Assembly (NCBI GenBank): GCA_045105075.1
Contig: JBGCDD010000066.1
Location: 1 to 64,000, forward strand
Origin: JBGCDD01 sp045105075
Lineage (GTDB): Bacteria > Pseudomonadota > Alphaproteobacteria > Rhodobacterales > Rhodobacteraceae
DNA length: 64,000 nucleotides
Direction of reading: 5' to 3'
Below are positions 1-7,974 of the stretch, piece after piece. The position numbers were made by a program, and so were the translations under genes. Under the pieces are notes generated by a model. It worked only from the letters and a program-made list of their open reading frames with translations, made no database searches and was not told the origin of the DNA. Each line of letters begins with the position of its first letter. The first letter of the stretch is position 1.

Positions 1-804
1 GCCACAACTGGCTCGGTCTGGGTTGGATTGCTGGCCGGGATCGGCGCGTCATTGTGCCTGAGCGCTGTGCACGGCGTTGCCTCGATCACGTTCCGCGGCA
101 ATCAACTTATTTCCGGCGTGGCGATCAATTTCCTGGCCGCCGGGATGACCGTCTTGATCGCTCAGGATTGGTTTCGCCAAGGCGGGCGCACCCCGGCCCT
201 GACCGGCGATGCCCGCTTTGGCCCTGTCACACTGCCCTTTGCGGAATCGATCAAAGACATCCCCTATTTGGGCCCGTTTTATCACGAACTGATTTCAGGC
301 CACTCCATCCTGGTCTACATCGCCTTTGCCGCCGTGCCGCTGACCTGGTGGGTGCTGTTTCGCACTCGGTTTGGTCTGCGCCTGCGCGCCGTTGGCGAAA
401 ACCCGGCCGCCGTCGACACCGCTGGGGTGTCGGTCGTTGGGCTGCGCTATGCTGCCGTGGCCATTTGCGGCGTGCTGTGTGGAATCGCCGGCGCCTACCT
501 GTCAACCGCGTTGCAAGCCGGTTTTGTCAAAGACATGAGTGCAGGGCGCGGGTTTATCGCGTTGGCCGCCCTGATCTTTGCCAAATGGCGCCCTTGGTAT
601 GCGCTTTATGCCACGCTTTTGTTTGGCCTGTTCGGCGCATTGGAAACCCGCCCGGACGTGATCGAGGCGGTGATTGGCATCAAAGTTCAGGGTCAGTTGC
701 TCAGCGCCCTGCCCTATCTGATGACGGTGGTCATTCTGGCCGGTTTTGTCGGCAAGGCCATCCCCCCTCGCGCCGGTGGTGAACCGTATGTGAAGGAAAG
801 ATAA
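1..804 (+). CDS. ABC transporter permease, branched-chain/nucleoside type (5' end outside window)
   Basis: This is the C-terminal 267 codons of an inner-membrane permease. The frame is open from base 1, so the true start lies upstream. Several hydrophobic segments are visible. The segment around residues 131-145 (VGENPAAVDTAG) followed by a Gly-rich helix is typical of the BPD_transp_2 family, as in BmpD/YufQ-type nucleoside or simple-sugar uptake systems. The protein ends in a short charged tail (KER). The ATPase, binding protein and partner permease would be expected upstream. The substrate cannot be told from this fragment; purine nucleoside-type transport is the commonest assignment for this subfamily. 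The family is fairly sure, the substrate is not. Confidence 0.85.
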   Translation, partial: ATTGSVWVGLLAGIGASLCLSAVHGVASITFRGNQLISGVAINFLAAGMTVLIAQDWFRQGGRTPALTGDARFGPVTLPFAESIKDIPYLGPFYHELISGHSILVYIAFAAVPLTWWVLFRTRFGLRLRAVGENPAAVDTAGVSVVGLRYAAVAICGVLCGIAGAYLSTALQAGFVKDMSAGRGFIALAALIFAKWRPWYALYATLLFGLFGALETRPDVIEAVIGIKVQGQLLSALPYLMTVVILAGFVGKAIPPRAGGEPYVKER

Positions 805-892
805 GTCCAGTTTGACGCGCTAGATGAGACCTGTCGTCTCATCGGCGATACGCCGCATTGATTTTACAACTGCGAAGGGTCTAGGAACGGTC

Positions 893-1813
893 ATGCAAAT
901 ATACCTGCCCATCGCCGAAGTTTCGGTTAACGCATACCTCCTTTTGGGTTTGGGCGGCATGGTGGGCATTTTGTCAGGCATGTTCGGGGTCGGCGGCGGT
1001 TTTTTGATGACACCGTTGCTGTTCTTCATTGGCATCCCGCCCGCCGTCGCTGTGGCAACCGAAGCCAACCAGATCGTCGCCTCGTCATTCTCGGGCGTGC
1101 TGGCGCATTTCCGACGAAAAACGGTGGATCTGAGGATGGGCACCGTGCTGCTGATCGGCGGTTTGATCGGTGCGGCGCTGGGTGTGGTGGTGTTCAACTA
1201 CCTCAAAGCCATCGGTCAGGTCGATCTGCTGGTACGCTTATGTTACGTGATTTTCCTGGGCGTTGTTGGCGGCTTGATGTTCATCGAAAGCCTGAACGCG
1301 ATCCGCAAAAGCCGCAAATCCGGCGGAGCGCCACCAAAGCGCCGTCAACGTGGCTGGATTCAGGCGCTGCCGTTCAAGATGCGTTTTCGCACCTCGGGGC
1401 TTTACATCTCGGTCATTCCGCCGCTGGTCGTTGGCGTTCTGGTCGGCATTCTGGCCGCAATCATGGGCGTTGGCGGTGGCTTCATTATGGTTCCCGCGAT
1501 GATCTATATTCTGGGCATGCCCACCAAGGTTGTTGTTGGCACGTCGCTGTTTCAGATCATTTTTGTCACCGCTTTCACCACCATGCTGCACGCCACCACG
1601 AACTTTACGGTCGACATTGTGCTGGCCGTTCTGCTGCTGGTTGGCGGTGTCATAGGTGCGCAGATCGGCACCCAGATCGGGGTGCGCATGAAGGCGGAAC
1701 AACTGCGGATTTTGCTGGCGATGATGGTGCTTGCGGTCTGTGGCAAACTGGCCTTCGATTTGCTGCTGATGCCTTCCGAGCTTTACTCACTTGGCGTGGC
1801 GGGGGGGCACTGA
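893..1813 (+). CDS. Sulfite exporter TauE/SafE (TSUP) family permease
   Basis: A 306-residue polytopic membrane protein. It carries the duplicated TSUP signature: GMFGVGGGFLMTP near the N-terminus and AIMGVGGGFIMVP in the second half, each starting a four-helix repeat. TSUP proteins export sulfite, sulfonates or related anions, or act as small-anion permeases. I chose the ATG at 893 rather than the GTG-type extension at 824. The first transmembrane helix begins just after 893, and the extra 23 residues are polar and uncharacteristic. The stop overlaps the start of the next gene (TGATG), so the two are translationally coupled. The substrate is unknown; an oxidised sulfur compound is the family-based guess. 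Confidence 0.88.
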   Translation: MQIYLPIAEVSVNAYLLLGLGGMVGILSGMFGVGGGFLMTPLLFFIGIPPAVAVATEANQIVASSFSGVLAHFRRKTVDLRMGTVLLIGGLIGAALGVVVFNYLKAIGQVDLLVRLCYVIFLGVVGGLMFIESLNAIRKSRKSGGAPPKRRQRGWIQALPFKMRFRTSGLYISVIPPLVVGVLVGILAAIMGVGGGFIMVPAMIYILGMPTKVVVGTSLFQIIFVTAFTTMLHATTNFTVDIVLAVLLLVGGVIGAQIGTQIGVRMKAEQLRILLAMMVLAVCGKLAFDLLLMPSELYSLGVAGGH

Positions 1814-2568
1814 TGCGGTGGATCCTGTTGTTTTTGCTACTGCCTTTTGTCGCGCAAGCCGAAGAGGTCGTGCTGGGTTTGTCCCAGGACAAGGTCGCCA
1901 TCACCACCAGTTTTGACGGCTCTGAGATCCTGATTTTTGGCGCGGTCAAACGCGAACAGCCGATCCCCACCGACGCGCCGCTGCATGTTGTCATCACAAT
2001 CGCCGGCCCCTCGACCCCGGTTATGGTGCGCCGCAAGGCCAAATGGTTTGGCATCTGGGTCAACACCGATGCGCTCGAAGTGGACGCCGCGCCCAGTTTT
2101 TATGCTGTGGCGACCTCGGCGCCGATGTCCCAAGTGCTCAGCGACGTGACCGATTTGCGCCAGAAGATCAGCATCGACCGCGCCATTCGGTCGGTCGGCG
2201 CGCCCTCCAACATTTCGGACGCCGCCAGTTTCACCGATGCGGTGATCCGCATCAGGCGCGATCAGGGGCTATACCAGATCCTTGAAAGCCAAGTGGTTCT
2301 GGACGAGCAAACGCTGTTCCGGATGGCGCTGAAGATGCCAGCCAACCTGACCGAAGGCGACTACAAGACCCGCATTTTTCTGACCAGAAACGGACAGATT
2401 GTGTCGCAATATCAAACATCTATCGATGTGCGCAAGGTCGGGTTGGAACGCTGGTTGTTCGCTCTGTCACGCGAACAACCACTGCTTTATGGCCTGATGT
2501 CGCTGGCCATTGCCATCGCCGCCGGCTGGGGCGCATCGGCCGCGTTCCAGATTTTGCGTCGCGGCTAG
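1813..2568 (+). CDS. TIGR02186 family membrane-anchored periplasmic protein
   Basis: A 251-residue protein with an N-terminal signal peptide (cleavage probably after AQA, around residue 16), a beta-rich periplasmic middle and one C-terminal transmembrane helix (around 223-245) ending in RRG. This matches the alphaproteobacterial Alph_Pro_TM/TIGR02186 family, which habitually sits next to a TSUP exporter. The start overlaps the exporter stop (ATGA). The arrangement suggests an accessory subunit for the exporter, but no biochemical role is known to me. The stop overlaps the stop of the convergent SDR gene at a CTAG tetranucleotide. Confidence 0.85.
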   Translation: MRWILLFLLLPFVAQAEEVVLGLSQDKVAITTSFDGSEILIFGAVKREQPIPTDAPLHVVITIAGPSTPVMVRRKAKWFGIWVNTDALEVDAAPSFYAVATSAPMSQVLSDVTDLRQKISIDRAIRSVGAPSNISDAASFTDAVIRIRRDQGLYQILESQVVLDEQTLFRMALKMPANLTEGDYKTRIFLTRNGQIVSQYQTSIDVRKVGLERWLFALSREQPLLYGLMSLAIAIAAGWGASAAFQILRRG

Positions 2569-3299
2569 CCCCGCCCGATAAAGGGCATCGTGGTGGCCAT
2601 AACGGTCAAAAACTGAACATTCGCCGACAACGGCAATTCAGCCATGTGCAAAACCGAAGCCGCCGCGTCACTGACATCCATCGTTTTGTTCAACTCCGCA
2701 GCGGGGTCCTCGGCGCGCAGCTTGTCGTTAAGCGCTTGAATCATCGGCGTTTCAGCATTGCCAATGTCGATCTGTCCACAGGCAATATTGAACGGGCGCC
2801 CATCCAGAGACAGACTGCGGGTGATGCCCGTAACCGCATGTTTTGTCGCAGTATACGCAATTGATCCCGGGCGGGGCACATGCGCGGCAAGCGAGCCGTT
2901 GTTGATGATCCGCCCCCCTTGAGGGTCTTGCGCACGCATCGCCGCAAAAGCCGCGCGGGCACACAGAAACATGCCAGACATGTTCACATTGACCGACGTG
3001 TGCCAGTCTTCCAGCGCGATCTCGTCAATGGTGCCGCCGGGCGTGAAGATGCCAGCGTTGTTAAACAGCGCGTCCAAACGCCCGGTCTGGTTCAGAAAAT
3101 CCTGAAACGCCTGCTCAACGGCGTCCGGGTTCGTCACATCACCCACCAACGGAATCGCATTGGCATGAATCGCCGCCAAGTCCTCCAGCGGGCCGCGCCG
3201 GCGCGCCAATGCGCCCACCGTCCACCCCTCTTGCAAGAACAGCTCGGCCGTGGCCCGGCCAATGCCCGAACTGGCGCCTGTGATTAAAATGGTTTTCAT
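2565..3299 (-). CDS. SDR family NAD(P)-dependent oxidoreductase
   Basis: A 244-residue classical short-chain dehydrogenase. The cofactor-binding TGASSGIG is at residues 7-14, NNAG at about 85-88, a catalytic Ser in the NGSLA segment, and the YTATK (YxxxK) pair follows. Arg residues after the second strand (ARRRG) favour NADP(H). The substrate cannot be inferred. The start codon overlaps the stop of the upstream helicase gene (ATGA on the minus strand), so the two are co-transcribed, though a functional link is not obvious. It converges on the TIGR02186 gene with a 4-bp overlap. Confidence 0.88.
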   Translation of the reverse strand: MKTILITGASSGIGRATAELFLQEGWTVGALARRRGPLEDLAAIHANAIPLVGDVTNPDAVEQAFQDFLNQTGRLDALFNNAGIFTPGGTIDEIALEDWHTSVNVNMSGMFLCARAAFAAMRAQDPQGGRIINNGSLAAHVPRPGSIAYTATKHAVTGITRSLSLDGRPFNIACGQIDIGNAETPMIQALNDKLRAEDPAAELNKTMDVSDAAASVLHMAELPLSANVQFLTVMATTMPFIGRG

Positions 3300-4825
3300 A
3301 TTTCCCCTCCCTCTAGCGTCAATGGTGCCACGGCCGCGGTGCGCAAATCATCCACCTGCAACGCGTGCTGCGGCTTGGACAATCGGTTGCGCACCACCCA
3401 GATCAGGCGATCCTGCGCGCGGGTGATCGCCACATAGGCCAGCCGTTTCCACAAGGGTTGCCCGGCTTCGACCCGGCCCATTCGCGCGGCCACAAAAAGA
3501 TCCGGCGCAAAGACCTGAACCGTGTTCCACTGGCTGCCTTGGGCTTTGTGAATGGTCACCGCCGCGCCATGCAAAAATGTCGCCCCCATGCGCGCGGCAA
3601 AGGGGATAAACGGTTCTTCTTCATCAGGTTTTTCGATTTTGACAATGCTCGCCGCACTCACCTGCGGATCTTCGGCGCCCATCACATGCAGGCGCGAAAA
3701 CCCCGGTTTGCGGCCAGGCCCAAGGTAAACCACCTGGGCGCCCTTGATCAGTCCACGCGCCTCAAGATCGAGCCGTTTTTTGCGATGTTTCAACGGCAGT
3801 TCCAGCCCATCACAAATCAGCGGCTCGCCTTCCAGCAATTCGGTATCGGGGGCGCCGTGGACCGCGCGAAAGGCGTTGATCAACCGGATCCGCGTGGCAT
3901 TGCGCCAGACCAGCACCGGCGAGCGTGCCATCAGATCCACTTCGACCCGCTGGCCCCAGACCACACGGTCATCGGATTTCGACAATTCTTCGACCATGTT
4001 TTCAAACTGGTGAAACTCAAGCGCGGGATCGCCCAGCGCATGGGCCAGATCAAGGATCGGGTTGCCGGCATCCTGACGGTGCACCCGGCTCAACTCCAGC
4101 TTGCGCGGCCCTTTCAGACCGTCAAACACCATCCCCCCGGACTGGTTCACCGGCGCCAGCTGCGCGGGATCGCCAAACAGCAGCAGATTGGGAAAAATCT
4201 CTTTCAGGTCATTGAACTGACGATCATCCAACATCGAGGCTTCGTCGACAAACCCAATGTCCAAAGGGTCTTCGCGCCGTTTCCAGCCCGTGATAAAGTC
4301 CGAACCGCGCAACCCGGCCGCCGCCAAAGCACCGGGGATCGATTTGTTGCCCGCATAAAACGCCTCAGCCCGATCCAGCGCCTGATCGGTCAGCCCTTCA
4401 ACCTCCGGGCGATCACCATTGCCCGCCAGCCATTCCGCAATGCGTTCGTATTCGGGGTCATAAACCGGCGTGTAAAGAATTCGGTGGATCGTCGTGGCGG
4501 GCACACCGCGCAGACGCAGCACGCTTGCCGCCTTGTTGGTGGGCGCCAAAATCGCCAATGTGCGCGAGTCGCGACGCCGCCGGCTTTCATAGTCGCCGGA
4601 CACCACATCGACCCCGGCCTGCTCCAGCGCTTTGTAAAGTTCGGCCAAAAGCAGGGTTTTGCCCGACCCCGCCTTGCCGATCACCGCCATCACACCGGTG
4701 CCCTTGCCTTTGGGCGGCATCATCAGACTGTCGTCCAGATCAATGCCGGCATTGCGCAACATCTCGGACACCGCATCAAAAGCGCTGGCCTGATCGTCGG
4801 AAAATGTAAGGGCGGGTGCGGTCAT
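3296..4825 (-). CDS. RecD/Dda-like superfamily 1B ATP-dependent DNA helicase
   Basis: A 509-residue cytoplasmic helicase. Walker A is GKAGSGKT at residues 50-57. A Walker B-type DEASML, motif III GDPAQLAPV, a C-terminal UvrD-like segment with VTIHKAQGSQW (motif V) and YVAITRAQDRLIWV (motif VI) follow in order. This is the layout of single-subunit SF1B 5'-3' helicases such as phage Dda and RecD2. There is no RecB- or RecC-type partner next to it, so a role outside RecBCD, in repair or replication restart, is the better guess. The alphaproteobacterial versions are uncharacterised as far as I recall. The gene overlaps the SDR start by 4 bp. Confidence 0.87.
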   Translation of the reverse strand: MTAPALTFSDDQASAFDAVSEMLRNAGIDLDDSLMMPPKGKGTGVMAVIGKAGSGKTLLLAELYKALEQAGVDVVSGDYESRRRRDSRTLAILAPTNKAASVLRLRGVPATTIHRILYTPVYDPEYERIAEWLAGNGDRPEVEGLTDQALDRAEAFYAGNKSIPGALAAAGLRGSDFITGWKRREDPLDIGFVDEASMLDDRQFNDLKEIFPNLLLFGDPAQLAPVNQSGGMVFDGLKGPRKLELSRVHRQDAGNPILDLAHALGDPALEFHQFENMVEELSKSDDRVVWGQRVEVDLMARSPVLVWRNATRIRLINAFRAVHGAPDTELLEGEPLICDGLELPLKHRKKRLDLEARGLIKGAQVVYLGPGRKPGFSRLHVMGAEDPQVSAASIVKIEKPDEEEPFIPFAARMGATFLHGAAVTIHKAQGSQWNTVQVFAPDLFVAARMGRVEAGQPLWKRLAYVAITRAQDRLIWVVRNRLSKPQHALQVDDLRTAAVAPLTLEGGEI

Positions 4826-4857
4826 GGCGCGACCCTACAGTCGCGCCGTGTCAGGCG

Positions 4858-5496
4858 CTAGGCCGTCATCGCGAACTCTTGCACTGTCGCCTGGCCAAAC
4901 GCGCGATCAAACCACAGCCGTGACAATTCGGGCGAAACATTGGCCCGTTTGGCCACCCGCGCCTTGGCCGCATCGTCAAATTCCCAGAGCCCGACGCTGA
5001 TCCTGTCACGCCCATCGCCTTCACTGCCCAAAATCTCGGGGCACGAGCCAATGGCTTTGTAAATCCGCTCCATGCGGGCATCAAACACGCCGGCAAAGTG
5101 ACGGATTCCAAAGTTTGACATGATCTCGCCGCCCGCCAGCATCAAAGCCGCCGCCACGTTTGAGCCTGCGCCGCGCGCCAGACAGAACCGGGTGCATTCC
5201 CAGATCACCGGGCTGGTGATGGCCACTCCGTCGGTCAGATGACCAAAAATCTCGTTTACCATCACACGGCCCGTGGTGGGCAAAAACCGCATCGAACCGC
5301 CATGGGTTCCGTCCTGCTGTTCCCAGATCACGTATAGCGGGTTCAGCGCGTCGTACTGGTCTCGCTCCTCGCCATTGGCATCAACGTTTACGTCCCAACC
5401 CAGGCGAGTGCGGAACTGATCCGCACGGTCCTGAAACATCGAACGCGACAGTTTTTTGTGTGTGTGAAGGTCGTTAGCATATACATAGCGCAGCAT
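4858..5496 (-). CDS. luxI: Acyl-homoserine lactone synthase, LuxI family
   Basis: A 212-residue autoinducer synthase that makes N-acyl-homoserine lactone from S-adenosylmethionine and an acyl donor. The family's invariant residues are at the expected places: R24, F28, W34, D46, D49, R70, E100 and R103. The ATG at 5496 is preceded by a GGGGACAAG ribosome-binding site. An upstream in-frame start (5544) would add 16 residues that do not belong to the family. It lies just downstream of luxR on the same strand with a 99-bp gap containing a dyad (5546-5568). Acyl chain length cannot be predicted from the sequence. Confidence 0.95.
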   Translation of the reverse strand: MLRYVYANDLHTHKKLSRSMFQDRADQFRTRLGWDVNVDANGEERDQYDALNPLYVIWEQQDGTHGGSMRFLPTTGRVMVNEIFGHLTDGVAITSPVIWECTRFCLARGAGSNVAAALMLAGGEIMSNFGIRHFAGVFDARMERIYKAIGSCPEILGSEGDGRDRISVGLWEFDDAAKARVAKRANVSPELSRLWFDRAFGQATVQEFAMTA

Positions 5497-5545
5497 GATC
5501 TTGTCCCCTTGTCGTCCTGCAATGAGACTAAACCTGGGGCACAAT

Positions 5546-5568
5546 GGTTAACAAGCGCTCTGACAACC
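5546..5568 (-). promoter_or_regulatory. Candidate lux-box-like dyad in the luxI promoter
   Basis: A 23-bp imperfect inverted repeat, GGTT-N2-CA-N7-TG-N2-AACC on the minus strand, lies 50-72 nt before the luxI ATG. A TTGTTA hexamer inside it could be a -35 box, with TAGTCT 18 bp further on as a weak -10. Position and symmetry suit a LuxR-type activator site, but the bases do not match the classic lux box. Confidence 0.35.
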
Positions 5569-5595
5569 GTTCGTATTGGTTTCAAATTCTTTGCA

Positions 5596-6315
5596 CTATA
5601 CAACAATCAGTCCCCGGCTCATCGCCCGGGCCACCGCATGTGTTGTGTTCAACGCACCCAGTTTGAATCGCGCACTTTCGATGTAGACCCTTAACGTATG
5701 CTCCGAAATCGCCAGCGTGTCGGCGGTCTGCGCCCTGCTGTATCCCATGGCCAGCAACGTCATCGCGTCGACCTCGCGCGGGGACAGCGCTCGGGCTTGC
5801 TCTGGCGTGCGGTCGGGTTCGAACTCAAGCGCCTTTCGGTTGAAGTAATGCGCCATCAGGATCAGATCGCGCCCATGTGTTTCAGTAAAGTCTGCCCACG
5901 TTTGGTCGTCACAGGTGTGGCTGGTGGTGAACAATGCAAACTGCCCGTTGGGGCCACGAATGGGAATTGAATATCCTTGGTTGCCGATCCCATGCACACG
6001 CGCATCCTCCAGAAATATGCGCGCCGACTTTGTAGACCAGTCCAGGCGTTTCCAATCAACCGGGTGAAAGCGTTGAAAGCACCCTAATATGACTGGATCG
6101 GTGCGGATGTAGTTTTGCGACAAGTACCTTTCGACCCATTCGTCGCTATAGGTTCCACACCCATATTGCTCTCCAGCGCTGTCCACCCAGTGATAGACCA
6201 TATGGTCGATCTCGAAGGCATCCCTCAGCTGGAAGATGACACTGTAGAGGCCATCAAGCGCTTTGGTGGCGTCCAATTCCTCTATTATCTGATTCAAATT
6301 GACAGTCTTGACCAT
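5596..6315 (-). CDS. luxR: LuxR family autoinducer-binding transcriptional regulator
   Basis: A 239-residue quorum-sensing regulator. The N-terminal autoinducer-binding domain keeps the ligand-contacting residues of TraR/LuxR (W60, Y64, D73, P74, W88). The C-terminal GerE-type helix-turn-helix (about 176-235, LSPREVDAMTLLAMG onwards) binds DNA. Adjacency to luxI marks it as the cognate receptor. The start is uncertain: ATG at 6315 has a GGGGA very close to it, and GTG at 6327 has an AAAGG. Either start lies inside the upstream small ORF, which it overlaps by 62-74 nt, so translational coupling is likely. Confidence 0.93.
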   Translation of the reverse strand: MVKTVNLNQIIEELDATKALDGLYSVIFQLRDAFEIDHMVYHWVDSAGEQYGCGTYSDEWVERYLSQNYIRTDPVILGCFQRFHPVDWKRLDWSTKSARIFLEDARVHGIGNQGYSIPIRGPNGQFALFTTSHTCDDQTWADFTETHGRDLILMAHYFNRKALEFEPDRTPEQARALSPREVDAMTLLAMGYSRAQTADTLAISEHTLRVYIESARFKLGALNTTHAVARAMSRGLIVV

Positions 6316-6472
6316 CGATCCCCACACGCACCTTTTGTTTCTGTGACGAGATCTCGGCAGCTGCGATTAACACAGTGTCATCAAGCTGTTCAGCCAGCGC
6401 CCCCAGGTCGTTTGCCGAGGCAAAAGCCTTGAGGTCCGCAAGGACGTCCAATATCCAGTCATTTTGTGCCAT
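6254..6472 (-). CDS. Small conserved-looking ORF overlapping luxR
   Basis: A 72-codon ORF with a good ribosome-binding site (TGGAG, 8 nt before ATG 6472). It encodes an acidic, helical N-terminal part (MAQNDWILDVLADLKAFASA) followed by a hydrophilic tail. I recall similar 45-65-residue proteins starting with a WI-DVL-DL pattern near LuxR genes in Rhodobacteraceae, but cannot verify this here. The last 20-25 codons overlap luxR in another frame, so the tail may be less constrained than the head. It would be the first gene of the small ORF-luxR-luxI unit. No function is known to me; a regulator-binding peptide is only a guess. Confidence 0.6.
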   Translation of the reverse strand: MAQNDWILDVLADLKAFASANDLGALAEQLDDTVLIAAAEISSQKQKVRVGIDGQDCQFESDNRGIGRHQSA

Positions 6473-6489
6473 GAAACTCGCTCCAGAGT

Positions 6490-6506
6490 GGTTAATGAAT
6501 GATTAA
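6490..6506 (-). promoter_or_regulatory. CtrA-type box TTAA-N7-TTAAC
   Basis: On the minus strand the sequence is a perfect TTAA-N7-TTAAC, the full consensus of the cell-cycle and motility response regulator CtrA. It points in the direction of the small ORF-luxR-luxI unit and lies 18-34 nt before the small ORF's ATG. In Roseobacters CtrA and quorum sensing are linked. The short distance to the ATG would suit repression, or activation of a short-leader transcript. Confidence 0.5.
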
Positions 6507-6553
6507 GACAACCATAGCATGCAGAAAAAAGTTAGGGAATTCGCTTCTTTCAA

Positions 6554-6591
6554 CTCCCCAGAAGTAGGGAGAGTGGGATTTTCAACCCACT
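6554..6591. promoter_or_regulatory. Two adjacent dyads upstream of the luxR unit
   Basis: The first is an 18-bp dyad, CTCCCCAGAAGTAGGGAG (6554-6571), the length of a lux box. It is followed at once by AGTGGG-N8-CCCACT (6572-6591). They lie 82-119 nt before the small ORF start. They could be operator sites for LuxR or a two-hairpin leader RNA; the sequence alone does not decide. Confidence 0.35.
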
Positions 6592-6621
6592 GAAAAGCAA
6601 CGCGGCACCTCTTAAAACAAC

Positions 6622-6657
6622 AAAACCCGCGGCCCAAATGGGTGATTCGCGGGTTTT
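6622..6657 (-). terminator. Rho-independent terminator of ccr
   Basis: A 10-bp perfect stem (AAAACCCGCG / CGCGGGTTTT) encloses an inner CCC-AAAT-GGG hairpin. In the ccr (minus) direction the stem is followed by a T-rich run (GTTGTTTT). It lies 30 nt after the ccr stop. Confidence 0.8.
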
Positions 6658-6687
6658 GATTAACTCAATCCATGAACAACCGAGTCG

Positions 6688-7974
6688 TTAAGACTTGGCG
6701 TCCAGGACCTCTTCCAAAGTGCGCAGTCCGGTTTTGGGCGATTGCACCAACACCGACATATTGCCCGGCAGATGCTCGTTGCGCATCATTTTCATGTGCG
6801 CCTCGGGCAGATCGTTCCAGGAAAACACCTCGGACATGCATGGATCAAGACGACGTTCCAGCATCAACTTGTTGGCCGCGCTGGCCTGCTTGAGGTGGGC
6901 AAAGTGGTTGCCCTGAAGGCGCTTTTGGTGCATCCACATGTAGCGCACATCAAAGGTCAGGTTAAAGCCAGTGGTGCCCGCGCAGATGACAACCATGCCG
7001 CCTTTTTTGACCACGAAGGTCGACACCGGGAACGTCGCTTCGCCGGGGTGTTCAAACACCATGTCGACGTTCACGCCCTTGCCGGTGATGTCCCAGATGG
7101 CTTTGCCGAACTTGCGCGCTTCCTTGAACCACACCGCATATTCCGGCGTGTTCACCGTGGGCAATTGCCTCCAGCAGTCGAAATCCTTGCGGTTGATGAC
7201 GCCCTTGGCGCCCAGATCCAGCACGAACTGGCGTTTGCTTTCATCGGAAATCACCCCGATCGCGTTGGCGCCCGCCGTGTTGATCAGCTGGATCGCATAA
7301 GAGCCCAAACCGCCCGACGCGCCCCAGACCAAAACGTTCTGGCCGGGTTTCAGATCGTGGGGTTCATGACCAAACAGCATCCGGTATGCAGTGGCCAGCG
7401 TCAGTGTATAGCACGCGGCCTCTTCCCAGGTCAGGTGCTTGGGGCGTGGCATCAATTGCTGAGCCTGCACATTGGTGAACTGCGCAAACGATCCGTCGGG
7501 CGTTTCATAGCCCCAGATCCGCTGACTGGCGGAGTACATCGGATCGCCGCCGTTGCACTCTTCGTCGTCGCCGTCATCCTGGTTGCAATGGATCACGACC
7601 TCGTCGCCCACTTTCCAGCGTTTTACCTTGTCACCCACGGCCCAGACGATGCCCGACGCGTCAGAACCGGCGATATGATAGGGTTGCTGGTGGCCATCGA
7701 ACGGGCTGATCGGTTGGCCCAAAGAGGCCCAGACACCGTTATAGTTCACGCCCGCGGCCATCACCAAAACCAGCACTTCGTTGCTGTCCAGCTCTGGCAC
7801 GTCCAGCACTTCTTCGACCATCGCTGTGTTGGGCTCGCCGTGGCGCTCGCGCCGGATCGCCCAGGCGTACATCTGCTTGGGCACGTACCCCAGGGGCGGC
7901 ATTTCACCCAGCTCATACAGGTCTTTTTCGGGCGCGTCGTAAGGCGCAATATCGGTGTCTGTGTCCAAAGCCAT
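6688..7974 (-). CDS. ccrA: Crotonyl-CoA carboxylase/reductase
   Basis: A 428-residue medium-chain dehydrogenase/reductase that reductively carboxylates crotonyl-CoA to (2S)-ethylmalonyl-CoA with NADPH and CO2, the key step of the ethylmalonyl-CoA pathway for acetyl-CoA assimilation. The N-terminal GroES-like domain is followed by a Rossmann fold with VWGASGGLGSYAIQL. The overall sequence, including the NQDDGDDEE insertion and the FEHPGEATFPVS segment, is typical of Ccr. ATG 7974 has a strong AAGGAGG site; the longer reading from 8010 lacks one. A terminator follows (6622-6657). The next pathway enzyme, Ecm, is encoded at 9649-11616 on the other strand. Confidence 0.96.
   Translation of the reverse strand: MALDTDTDIAPYDAPEKDLYELGEMPPLGYVPKQMYAWAIRRERHGEPNTAMVEEVLDVPELDSNEVLVLVMAAGVNYNGVWASLGQPISPFDGHQQPYHIAGSDASGIVWAVGDKVKRWKVGDEVVIHCNQDDGDDEECNGGDPMYSASQRIWGYETPDGSFAQFTNVQAQQLMPRPKHLTWEEAACYTLTLATAYRMLFGHEPHDLKPGQNVLVWGASGGLGSYAIQLINTAGANAIGVISDESKRQFVLDLGAKGVINRKDFDCWRQLPTVNTPEYAVWFKEARKFGKAIWDITGKGVNVDMVFEHPGEATFPVSTFVVKKGGMVVICAGTTGFNLTFDVRYMWMHQKRLQGNHFAHLKQASAANKLMLERRLDPCMSEVFSWNDLPEAHMKMMRNEHLPGNMSVLVQSPKTGLRTLEEVLDAKS

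Noticed and set aside
820..1197. Long minus-strand open frames antisense to the TSUP gene and similar antisense frames elsewhere (for example 3365-4861, 15956-17236, 40751-41857)
   Set aside because: They are shadows of strongly conserved genes on the other strand; their translations are rich in His, Arg and Gln and match no family.
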